From Bacteroidales bacterium (GTDB lineage: Bacteria; Bacteroidota; Bacteroidia; Bacteroidales; Paludibacteraceae), in the NCBI GenBank assembly GCA_900766775.1, contig CAAFXN010000187.1, forward strand, positions 1 through 6,220: 6,220 bases of DNA. The letters are read 5' to 3'. Below the pieces are notes generated by a model, which ran no database searches, had not been told where the DNA came from, and was given only the letters and a program-made list of their open reading frames with translations. Below are positions 1 through 4,770 of this stretch, one piece after another. How positions within the stretch are numbered: the first letter of the stretch is position 1; every line of letters starts with the position of its first letter. Position numbers and translations under genes: made by a program.

Positions 1-299
1 AGAGTTTTGCTCATCTCGCCCCACTCGCTCACCCACACGTTAATCATCTCGGTAGTCCAAGATGCAGGCGGATAGTTGCCTTGTAGCGTGCGATACTTCT
101 CACGCGCTTGATTATAGGCATTGTCCTCGGCAGACATTACAACAGACGTACCGGCAGCAGTTGCTTTCTTACTGTCGGACGAAATCTTGTCCTCCATAGT
201 GTCTGCTACTGTCTCTGCGGAAGACTTGTCGCGCATAATGATAAACAGCATGATAACCGCTACGGCTACAACTGCTATGATTATTGTTTTCTTGTCCAT
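1..299 (-). CDS. N-terminally anchored membrane protein, partial (cut by left edge)
   Basis: The frame opens with ATG at 299-297 and stays open to the first base, giving at least 99 residues with the C-terminus outside the window. It begins MDKK, followed at about residues 5-22 by a strongly hydrophobic stretch (IIIAVVAVAVIMLFIIM) that must be a membrane span, then a basic/acidic linker (RDKSSAETVADTMEDK) and a polar domain with several aromatic residues (NYPPASWTTEMINVWVSEW). There is no signal-peptidase site, so it is probably an N-terminal anchor rather than a cleaved leader. The start overlaps the end of the metallopeptidase gene by 19 bases, which fits co-translation. The MDKK-plus-span start resembles the 39-residue protein at 2364-2483. 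I do not recognise the family. From its place in a run of membrane proteins I infer a virion membrane component, possibly with a periplasmic or internal domain. Confidence 0.75.
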   Translation of the reverse strand, partial: MDKKTIIIAVVAVAVIMLFIIMRDKSSAETVADTMEDKISSDSKKATAAGTSVVMSAEDNAYNQAREKYRTLQGNYPPASWTTEMINVWVSEWGEMSKT

Positions 300-808
300 G
301 TGATAATGATATAAACAACCAGTGCCACAACGGCTACTGCTAACAAGGCAGCCATAATGGTATGTATTGTGTTAGTGTTTCCTTTGTTGATATTCCCCAT
401 ATCGGGTGTGTATTCCGCTCCATCCGCATTAGCTATCGGATAACGGGCGAGCAGTTCGCGGGCTTTCGTACTGCCTTTTGCAGCGGCAATTTTCAGCGTC
501 TCATATTGGGCTTGCTTCATACGTTCGGGGTTATTGTAGGATACATTACTTACCGACTCAACGTAGTGGCGCAAGGAATAGGGTTCTTTGAGTGCTAACT
601 GCTCCAGCGCATAACGGTCTGCGGTCAGCTCATTGAGTGTGTGGTATTTGGAATGCCCCTGCTCATGTGCCAACACATACTTGCGCGTGTGGAGCGGGAG
701 TTGTCGCCAACGCTGCAAGTTGATATGCACATCGCCCGTGAGGATATTCGTCCGCGCCGGATTGGTCGGGTTCTCGGGAAAGACAGGAAAATAGCGGATA
801 ACAGGCAT
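281..808 (-). CDS. HEXXH zinc metallopeptidase with C-terminal membrane anchor
   Basis: 175 residues, ATG start at 808, five bases after the preceding stop. Residues 48-52 are HEQGH, an HEXXH zinc-binding and catalytic motif, followed by E60 and D64 in the run NELTAD, the glutamate third-ligand pattern of gluzincins (M48/M56 and ImmA/IrrE-type peptidases use similar arrangements). The segment before it (about 28-47) would supply the active-site strand and the start of the catalytic helix. Residues 95-125 are helical and basic. A polar linker (130-148) leads to a single membrane span at about 149-170 and a short basic tail (TRKQ). The catalytic domain is therefore tail-anchored. The protein is small for a peptidase. 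Zinc peptidase activity is well supported by motif; substrate is not. In a virion operon it could help cross the host envelope or process a structural protein. An ImmA-like regulatory role is less likely because no repressor gene is adjacent. Confidence 0.75.
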   Translation of the reverse strand: MPVIRYFPVFPENPTNPARTNILTGDVHINLQRWRQLPLHTRKYVLAHEQGHSKYHTLNELTADRYALEQLALKEPYSLRHYVESVSNVSYNNPERMKQAQYETLKIAAAKGSTKARELLARYPIANADGAEYTPDMGNINKGNTNTIHTIMAALLAVAVVALVVYIIITWTRKQ

Positions 809-813
809 ACAAG

Positions 814-1047
814 TTATTTCTTACGACCGAAGATAAGCACGCATGTAACGGCAACAATGACCACGGCGGCTACCGAACCGACAACGATAAAGATAGTGCG
901 GTTGGATTTGCCACCCTGTTCGTTCTCAGAGACCTGCACCTGCGCGCCGTATTTCATTTCTTTGCTTTTGACAACGCCATTGGTGATGATACCAGTTAAT
1001 GATAATACACCATTTATAATGGAACCTGCTAATGCTGCTTCTCCCAT
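814..1047 (-). CDS. Small membrane protein, glycine-rich N-terminus and C-terminal span
   Basis: 77 residues, ATG start at 1047 two bases after the upstream stop, ending five bases before the metallopeptidase start. Residues 4-26 (Ala/Gly/Ile/Val-rich, e.g. AALAGSIINGVLSLTGIITN) form a mildly hydrophobic, possibly amphipathic segment. A polar Gln/Glu/Lys linker (27-50) follows, then a strong membrane span at about 51-73 (TIFIVVGSVAAVVIVAVTCV) and a basic end (GRKK). The layout matches the last half of the 163-residue neighbour. No enzyme motif is present. Tight packing in the operon and composition suggest a structural membrane protein of the virion, but the family is not recognised. Confidence 0.78.
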   Translation of the reverse strand: MGEAALAGSIINGVLSLTGIITNGVVKSKEMKYGAQVQVSENEQGGKSNRTIFIVVGSVAAVVIVAVTCVLIFGRKK

Positions 1048-1049
1048 GG

Positions 1050-1541
1050 TTACTTCATAATAATGTTAGACGACTTATTCGCCTTGACGATGGCGAAGAT
1101 GATACCAGCCAGTGCAACTACACCAACAACCCCGATGATGACATATATCATCTTCTGCTTGCGTTGGGTTTCCTGTTGTTGGTACTCCAATACGCGGTAG
1201 GCAGAGTCGTCGGTCTTGCCGAATATACTACCGAGAAGACTACCAACGGTGTTTACGACGCCTCCCGCGAAGTTCCATCCGGCAGCTGCATTGGCGGCTT
1301 TAAGGTCGGCATCTCCGTCGGCATTGGCATAGGCGGCAGGTAAGCCGTTAGGGTAGAGTATTTGGCACGCGGTGAGGAAGTCCTGCGGGTTGGCTTGCTT
1401 GAGCACATGAATATCCTCCATGGTGTAGTAATCGCCACGGGTAATGAGGCGGTTCTTCTCCATGAGGATAGTGATTCTGCGAACATTATCAGGAATACGC
1501 AAGCGACCTTTGATGTCTTCAATGATTTCTTGTTGTGTCAT
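1050..1541 (-). CDS. Membrane protein with soluble N-terminal domain
   Basis: 163 residues, ATG start at 1541. Residues 1-68 form a compact, charged, probably helical domain (MTQQEIIEDIKGRLRIPDNV, then a region with MEDIHVLKQANPQDFLTACQ). Residues 69-88 are an Ala/Asp/Asn-rich linker. Residues 89-108 (NFAGGVVNTVGSLLGSIFG) are glycine-rich and hydrophobic. A Gln-rich stretch (QQQETQRKQK) precedes a single membrane span at about 131-152 and a basic tail. The gene follows the capsid candidate, separated by an 84-base gap that holds a strong hairpin, and sits two bases before the 77-residue gene, so it heads the membrane-protein run. Function unknown; I infer a virion membrane protein whose soluble part may contact the capsid or another protein. 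Confidence 0.8.
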   Translation of the reverse strand: MTQQEIIEDIKGRLRIPDNVRRITILMEKNRLITRGDYYTMEDIHVLKQANPQDFLTACQILYPNGLPAAYANADGDADLKAANAAAGWNFAGGVVNTVGSLLGSIFGKTDDSAYRVLEYQQQETQRKQKMIYVIIGVVGVVALAGIIFAIVKANKSSNIIMK

Positions 1542-1568
1542 AGTTATGTATGATTAGTTGGTAAATAA

Positions 1569-1601
1569 ATAGAGGGATGGGTGCAATACCCACCCCTCTA
1601 T
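1569..1601 (-). terminator. Strong hairpin after the capsid candidate (attenuator or processing site)
   Basis: Arms of 14 bases (1569-1582 and 1588-1601) pair with one mismatch around the five-base loop GCAAT; on the minus strand the mismatch becomes a G-U pair. The minus-strand hairpin is followed by the weak T-run ATTTATTTA and lies 25 bases after the stop of the 232-residue gene. I read it as a partial terminator or an mRNA 3'-end stabiliser that raises expression of the gene before it over the genes after it. The broken T-run makes full termination uncertain. Confidence 0.6.
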
Positions 1602-1625
1602 CAGCAGTGTAAACCACTCCCTTGA

Positions 1626-2324
1626 TTACTGCTGCTGTGCGTAGAACGAAGCAGCACTCTTCTTGGCATCGTTGTACTTAGCATGCAGTGCGTGCGAAGG
1701 GTCGATGCTGGCACCGAAGACGATGGTCATAGAGACGCTGACACCCGGGCGGATGGTGTAGAGGATAGTGCTGTCGTAGGCGAGTTGCCAGTCTTGGAGC
1801 GCAACCTCGACCATCTTGGTGTTCTGCGTGTTCTGGTCTTGCTTGGTGGACGGGATGACCTGCTTGGTGTTGCCGGTCTCGAAAGGTGTCTCGGTTTGGT
1901 ACTTGAGCACCTCGTCCAACTGGGAAGCGTCGGATACGTTGAACTTGATGGAGCGGACGCGCATAGGCGTTTCTTTGATGAGTGCAAGGAGAATGTCGTA
2001 GGAACGTGGGTCACCCTCGCAGGTGAGGTCGCCTTGGTCATCGGTGGCTACAACTCCCTCTTTGAGGAGGCTGTGTCCGGCGATAGCAGCAATGATGTCG
2101 TTGAACTGCACCTTCTGCTTGGTGCCGGTCTTGTTTACAATGTTCAGCGTGAAGACTTTGTTGGAATCTCCCTCGTCAATGAAGGATTCAGCGTCACCAA
2201 TGTTGAGCACTTGGTCTTGCAGACCAATATAAGCACCGCTACCATCGGCGTTTGCCATAAGGGCATTTCTAAGTTCTTTCTGCGAGAGTTCTACATCTCC
2301 GAATTGTTGATTAATACTTGGCAT
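1626..2324 (-). CDS. Putative major capsid protein (beta-rich, double-jelly-roll candidate)
   Basis: 232 residues, ATG start at 2324. It has no membrane span, no signal peptide and no enzyme motif. Alternating hydrophobic patterns suggest beta strands around residues 57-63 (VFTLNIV), 70-75, 121-130 (MRVRSIKFNV), 170-177 (KMVEVALQ) and 184-207 (long TILYTIRPGVSVSMTIVFGA run), separated by polar Asn/Gln/Asp/Thr-rich loops such as 150-170. It ends in an Ala/Lys-rich helix. It is the only large soluble protein in an operon of small membrane proteins, and a strong hairpin follows it, as expected for a highly expressed structural gene. Capsid proteins of the small double-jelly-roll phage PM2 are slightly larger (about 270 residues), so 232 is at the low end. 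The capsid role is inferred from composition and context. A spike or minor capsid protein is possible. Confidence 0.55.
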   Translation of the reverse strand: MPSINQQFGDVELSQKELRNALMANADGSGAYIGLQDQVLNIGDAESFIDEGDSNKVFTLNIVNKTGTKQKVQFNDIIAAIAGHSLLKEGVVATDDQGDLTCEGDPRSYDILLALIKETPMRVRSIKFNVSDASQLDEVLKYQTETPFETGNTKQVIPSTKQDQNTQNTKMVEVALQDWQLAYDSTILYTIRPGVSVSMTIVFGASIDPSHALHAKYNDAKKSAASFYAQQQ

Positions 2325-2363
2325 TTTTGTGTGGTTTTATGAGTTAATAACTGTTGTTTCTTG

Positions 2364-2483
2364 TCAGGCGGCAGCGTCTGCTTCTGCGTTTGCTTTGTGG
2401 CGGAAATAATACCAAACCGCCAGTGCGATGACAGCGACGACAGCGACTGCTAAAGTGATGTTGATGACTTTTTTCTTGTCCAT
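2364..2483 (-). CDS. 39-residue single-span membrane protein
   Basis: A short frame from ATG 2483-2481 to TGA 2366-2364 encodes MDKKKVINIT, a membrane span at about residues 6-27 rich in Ala and Val, then YYFRHK and an Ala/Glu/Asp tail (ANAEADAAA). It sits 13 bases after the stop of the 47-residue gene and 39 bases before the capsid candidate. The 14 bases around its start codon are identical to those around the start of the left-edge gene (2471-2484 and 287-300, TTTTCTTGTCCATG on the + strand). Position and the shared MDKK-plus-span start argue that it is a real gene rather than chance. Probably a small virion membrane peptide; it could also be the coat protein of a filamentous particle. Confidence 0.65.
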   Translation of the reverse strand: MDKKKVINITLAVAVVAVIALAVWYYFRHKANAEADAAA

Positions 2484-2496
2484 GATTCAGATGTTT

Positions 2497-2640
2497 TTAG
2501 ACTTCGGCAGGCGTTTCGTCCGCCGGTGCGTCAGCAGGGGCTTTCTTGGTGCCGAACTTGTCGCGGTTGAGATAGACTAATACGCCAAGAAGGACAACAC
2601 AGACAATGCCGATGATGACCGATGTGGAAATTTTGTTCAT
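2497..2640 (-). CDS. 47-residue single-span membrane protein, first gene of the left operon
   Basis: ATG at 2640 gives 47 residues: MNKISTS, a membrane span at about 7-24 (VIIGIVCVVLLGVLVYL), a basic stop-transfer stretch (NRDKFGTKK) and an acidic Ala/Pro repeat tail (APADAPADETPAEV). The same frame continues upstream to an ATG at 2817, but that extension would run through the 10-bp repeat array and over the predicted promoter -7 box at 2675-2682, so I chose the 2640 start, about 30 bases after the expected transcription start. It has no signal-peptidase motif. It shares size and layout with the next gene and is likely a small virion membrane protein. Confidence 0.68.
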   Translation of the reverse strand: MNKISTSVIIGIVCVVLLGVLVYLNRDKFGTKKAPADAPADETPAEV

Positions 2641-2674
2641 AGGTTTGTTGATTTTGTGGGTTTGAAAAACGGTG

Positions 2675-2710
2675 CAAAGATATGGTGTTTGCGGAGAATG
2701 GGTTCCCAAA
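2675..2710 (-). promoter_or_regulatory. Bacteroidota-type promoter of the left (virion) operon
   Basis: Read on the minus strand, TATCTTTG (2682-2675) is a perfect TAnnTTTG -7 element. A TTTG (2710-2707) lies 24 bases upstream, somewhat more than the usual 19-21, and falls inside the nearest unit of the 10-bp repeat array. Transcription would begin near 2668 and give a 5' leader of about 28 bases before the ATG at 2640. The wide spacing and the repeats suggest a promoter that depends on an activator. Confidence 0.6.
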
Positions 2711-2752
2711 ACTTCCCAAAACTTCCCATTTCTTCCCAAAACTTCCCACTTT
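2703..2752. repeat. Five 10-bp tandem repeats upstream of the left promoter
   Basis: On the + strand five units start every 10 bases at 2703, 2713, 2723, 2733 and 2743. Units 1, 2 and 4 are TTCCCAAAAC, unit 3 is TTCCCATTTC and unit 5 is TTCCCACTTT. TTCCCA is unchanged in all five. A 10-base period puts every unit on the same face of the helix, as in iterons or cooperative activator/repressor sites. The array lies at roughly -35 to -85 relative to the predicted leftward start. Confidence 0.8.
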
Positions 2753-2820
2753 GTTGGCTTATTTTTCTGTAAAATGACTGTTATTTTTGTATATATCGTA
2801 AAAAAGTGGTATCTCATAAT

Positions 2821-2855
2821 AAAAAATAGAGAGGAAGTTCCTCTCTGTTTTTTAC
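2821..2855. terminator. Bidirectional intrinsic terminator after the helix-turn-helix gene
   Basis: Perfect nine-base arms AGAGAGGAA (2828-2836) and TTCCTCTCT (2838-2846) flank a single base, so the hairpin closes with a small loop. An A-run precedes (2821-2826) and GTTTTTT follows (2847-2853), giving a T-run on either strand. It begins within the last codons of the 64-residue gene and insulates it from the left operon. Confidence 0.85.
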
Positions 2856-3046
2856 AAATCTATGCCATAGTTTTCGCAGATATACCTGACCGCTGCCGGT
2901 GTGAGACGCTTCTGTTTGGTACAGCCGAGCGATTGAAGAGTCTGCCAGTCGATTTTAATATATTCATAGAGTGTTCGTCTTGATACGCCGCTTGCGTCCG
3001 CCAGTTCTTTGCGGGTCATATACTGATATTTGATGTTTTGCGGCAT
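2852..3046 (-). CDS. Small helix-turn-helix DNA-binding protein, probable regulator
   Basis: 64 residues, ATG start at 3046. Residues 10-31 (MTRKELADASGVSRRTLYEY) match a classic helix-turn-helix: a first helix with ELAD, a tight turn at SGVS, and a recognition helix RRTLYEYIK. The remainder (KQKRLTPAAVRYICENYGI) looks like a further helix pair. It is a single DNA-binding domain with no effector or dimerisation domain visible. The gene stands alone: a terminator follows it, and a divergent plus-strand promoter (3062-3093) begins 16 bases upstream of its start. That position suggests it controls the divergent transcript, itself, or the repeat-bearing promoter of the left operon about 140 bases downstream. 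An excisionase-like or MerR-like architectural protein is an alternative. Confidence is high for the fold, low for the target. Confidence 0.75.
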   Translation of the reverse strand: MPQNIKYQYMTRKELADASGVSRRTLYEYIKIDWQTLQSLGCTKQKRLTPAAVRYICENYGIDL

Positions 3047-3061
3047 AAATCAGCAGAAAAA

Positions 3062-3093
3062 TTTGGCAGTATCAGAAAAAAGTTGTAATTTTG
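3062..3093 (+). promoter_or_regulatory. Bacteroidota-type promoter on the plus strand
   Basis: TTTG at 3062-3065 and TAATTTTG (TAnnTTTG) at 3086-3093 are separated by 20 bases, an exact match to the -33/-7 pattern of Bacteroidota sigma factor. It points right, against every gene in the window, with no sizeable plus-strand gene downstream. Confidence 0.7.
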
Positions 3094-3098
3094 CAGAC

Positions 3099-3265
3099 GA
3101 AACAAGGAAATTATAGCCTGTTCACCTTATAGGTATCGCGCTGCTATTCTTGCGATATACATTAAATGGGGACTGTTGCAGCAGCAGTTTAGGCTTAGGT
3201 AACCTACCATAATTTCTTTTTCTTCCTAACCGCCTCGGTCGCTCTCGGCTGGGCGGTTTTTATTT
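3099..3265 (+). ncRNA. Predicted plus-strand small RNA, about 165 nt, partly antisense
   Basis: The RNA would start a few bases after the plus-strand promoter and end at the terminator at 3228-3265. Within it are a hairpin with arms TATCGC (3134-3139) and GCGATA (3152-3157), a second hairpin at 3171-3187 (ACTGTTG paired with CAGCAGT, one G-U pair), and an 11-base interrupted palindrome TAGGT-A-ACCTA (3196-3206). No convincing reading frame is present: the only ATG frame I saw encodes eight residues. The last 60 bases are antisense to the end of the 120-residue gene at 3204-3566. An antisense control RNA for that gene or for copy number or lysogeny is a fair inference. The boundaries are approximate. 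Confidence 0.5.
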
Positions 3266-3566
3266 GCCAATACTCTTTCTTTTCGTTGTAAATAAGCGTT
3301 GTCGCGGCGATATGAGATATTTTCGCATTCGTATCGACTACCAACAAAATGGAGTCTCCACTCCCTTTTCGTATGGTATTGTAGTTGGTTACAATAAATT
3401 GCACATACCCAAAAGCATCCATCCCTAACTGTTCCAGTTCTTTACTATGGGTATTATTGATGTGCTGTAAATAGTTTCTCGTAATCACAATATCGGCGCA
3501 CTTGATATGCGCTGCTTTTGCGACAGACCAGTTGATTCTTCCAATCTTAATTATATTACTGTTCAT
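3204..3566 (-). CDS. Putative BECR-fold (barnase/EndoU/RelE-like) nuclease-domain protein
   Basis: 120 residues. Its ATG (3566-3564) overlaps the ATPase stop TGA in an ATGA junction, indicating translational coupling. Residues 28-40 (ITRNYLQHINNTH) carry two histidines, followed by a helix (QLGMDAFGYVQFIVTN) and three probable strands: 72-79 (SILLVVDT), 83-93 (ISHIAATTLIY) and 98-104 (EYWQIKT), then AQP. This order, with an early HI..TH, a central 'VTNYNTIRKG' and a terminal W-x-x-x-T-x-x-P, recalls phage-borne barnase/EndoU/colicin/RelE-like (PBECR) domains found next to phage head and packaging genes. The similarity is by eye and uncertain. The end is highly basic (RKKKKLW), which fits nucleic-acid binding. 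The final codons overlap a plus-strand terminator. It could be an injected effector, a packaging-associated nuclease or simply an unknown accessory protein. Confidence 0.6.
   Translation of the reverse strand: MNSNIIKIGRINWSVAKAAHIKCADIVITRNYLQHINNTHSKELEQLGMDAFGYVQFIVTNYNTIRKGSGDSILLVVDTNAKISHIAATTLIYNEKKEYWQIKTAQPRATEAVRKKKKLW
3228..3265 (+). terminator. Plus-strand intrinsic terminator inside an opposite-strand gene
   Basis: AACCGCC (3228-3234) pairs perfectly with GGCGGTT (3252-3258) across a 17-base loop, and TTTTTATTT follows (3257-3265). The T-run exists only in the plus direction; on the minus strand the hairpin is followed by AGGAAG, so it should not stop the leftward gene. It defines the 3' end of the predicted small RNA. 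Confidence 0.72.
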
Positions 3567-4162
3567 ACATCCGTGTTCTTGATATGTATATGGAAATGGG
3601 GTTCGTGGACGGCATGGCGGTTCACCTCGGCTTGCTTGCGCTTGAAGAAGTCGAAGTTGTTGATACAGTTCTTGCGGCGGTCAATGTTATCCACCGTTCG
3701 GAACAGGATGGCATCAGAGTAGTAGGTGAACGCCTTTGGCGGTATGGTGGTGAAGCCGTGCCCGACGAAGAACACATCCAGCGCACGCTGCCGGCGACGC
3801 ACAAAGAGATTCACTATCTCCTGCGGGAGGTTGTCGCCGAAATAGACCTTGCAGTCGTCAAAGACAATAATTCCGTTGTTGAAATGGGTGATGCGGTTGA
3901 GCGAATAGTGCTTCTCCTCGCCGTACTGCTCCGTCCATATATGGCGTTGTATGCCGTTGAAGACATAGTCGTCGGGCGTGAGCAGCGGGTTCTCGGGATA
4001 CGCCTGCCACTCGGTGTCGTCCGGCGTAACGATGAGCACCTTAAACCGCTCGCCTCGGCTGCGCGCCGTGAGCCACATACGCTCGAGCATGGTGCGCAGG
4101 AACGTGGTCTTGCCGGTGCCGTTGAAACCCAATACCAGTGTACATTTAGCGGCTCGTTCCAT
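3563..4162 (-). CDS. P-loop ATPase, probable genome-packaging ATPase (FtsK-HerA/A32-like)
   Basis: 199 residues, ATG start at 4162 two bases after the upstream stop. Walker A is GFNGTGKT at 12-19. Walker B is GIIVFDDCK at 97-105, with a hydrophobic strand ending in DD. An Arg-rich helix follows (VRRRQRALD, 121-129), then a strand and turn VFFVGHGFTTIPP (130-142), where the polar residue after the strand fits a sensor position, and a further strand (AILFRTVD). This order (strand, P-loop, short Walker B, basic helix, sensor strand followed by an 'IP' turn) is typical of A32/PRD1-P9-type packaging ATPases and of the related Zot-like assembly ATPases of filamentous phages. The length suits packaging ATPases (about 200-250 residues); Zot proteins are usually longer with a membrane span, absent here. 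It would drive DNA into preformed capsids. ATPase identity is secure, packaging role likely. Confidence 0.8.
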   Translation of the reverse strand: MERAAKCTLVLGFNGTGKTTFLRTMLERMWLTARSRGERFKVLIVTPDDTEWQAYPENPLLTPDDYVFNGIQRHIWTEQYGEEKHYSLNRITHFNNGIIVFDDCKVYFGDNLPQEIVNLFVRRRQRALDVFFVGHGFTTIPPKAFTYYSDAILFRTVDNIDRRKNCINNFDFFKRKQAEVNRHAVHEPHFHIHIKNTDV

Positions 4163-4164
4163 GG

Positions 4165-4758
4165 CTAATCCTGTTTATCCGCCTGCTGCCGGTCTTGCAG
4201 TTCCTGCCGTAATGTTTGGCTCTGCTTCTCTAACTCGTAGGCTTTCAGTTTGCGCTCCTGCTCGCGCACTTTCTCTTCGAGGATGTTGATTTGCCGCGCC
4301 TGCATGGCAGCGGGTATCTGCACGCCGTATATGCCGATGATGAGGATGACCAGTTGCAGCCACAGGGGGATGTAGCCGCCGGTCTTCTCGCAATAGACAT
4401 ATATGATTTTGCGCATGCGCCCCTTTTGCTCGTCGGTGGCTTTGTGCGAGTCGATGGGGTTCTTGGAGATGAGCGATAGTCCGAAGGCGGCACCGTTGTC
4501 GATGGTGTCGGTGATGAGGTTCGCCGTCTCTTCCACGGCGGCGGCAATCAGTTCGTCGTGCTGCCCGTCGTCTTCGATAGTGTCGAGGTTGCCGGTCGGG
4601 TCGGTCGGCTCGAAGGTATCGAAGTCGGGTCGCTCGCTGATATTCATGGGCTGCTTGGGCTGCTCCATCTCGTCTATGAAGGACAGGTCGCCGGCGGCAA
4701 ACTGATAGTCCTGCGGCTGCTGCTCGGCAGGCTCGGTGAATGAATCTAATACGGACAT
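4165..4758 (-). CDS. Acidic membrane protein with C-terminal coiled coil, next to the ATPase
   Basis: 197 residues, ATG start at 4758, 12 bases after the 96-residue gene. Residues 1-68 are Asp/Glu/Pro/Gln-rich and probably disordered (e.g. DEMEQPKQP, FEPTDPTGN). Residues 69-118 look helical (AAAVEETANLITDTIDNGAA, then a basic stretch). A membrane span lies at about 129-149 (YIPLWLQLVILIIGIYGVQI), and residues 155-195 (NILEEKVREQERKLKAYELE onward) form a highly charged coiled coil with many Gln and Lys. The stop lies two bases before the ATPase start, so the two are probably made together. I do not recognise a family. The context suggests a membrane partner or anchor for the ATPase, for example part of a packaging vertex; this is inference. 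Confidence 0.78.
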   Translation of the reverse strand: MSVLDSFTEPAEQQPQDYQFAAGDLSFIDEMEQPKQPMNISERPDFDTFEPTDPTGNLDTIEDDGQHDELIAAAVEETANLITDTIDNGAAFGLSLISKNPIDSHKATDEQKGRMRKIIYVYCEKTGGYIPLWLQLVILIIGIYGVQIPAAMQARQINILEEKVREQERKLKAYELEKQSQTLRQELQDRQQADKQD

Positions 4759-4770
4759 AGTAATCGTGGT

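Noticed and set aside
1683..2342. A 219-codon plus-strand frame opposite the capsid candidate
   Set aside because: Antisense shadow: composition is Val/Gly/Leu-rich and irregular, and every neighbouring gene is on the other strand with tight spacing.
2703..2752. Short CRISPR-like array
   Set aside because: Units are contiguous 10-mers without spacers, and no cas gene is present.
2782..2789. Plus-strand TATTTTTG as another promoter -7 element
   Set aside because: The nearest TTTG (2750-2753) is 28 bases upstream, too far, and the transcript would end at the terminator about 60 bases later with no gene.
2641..2817. N-terminal extension of the 47-residue protein to an ATG at 2817
   Set aside because: It would translate the 10-bp repeat array and cross the predicted promoter, and adds a repetitive, non-domain sequence.
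3563..4162. Zot-like assembly ATPase of a filamentous phage
   Set aside because: Not excluded, but less favoured: no membrane span, short length, and a 232-residue soluble structural candidate that filamentous phages would not need.
3584..4168. A 194-codon plus-strand frame opposite the ATPase
   Set aside because: The minus strand has intact Walker A and B motifs; this frame is its mirror shadow.
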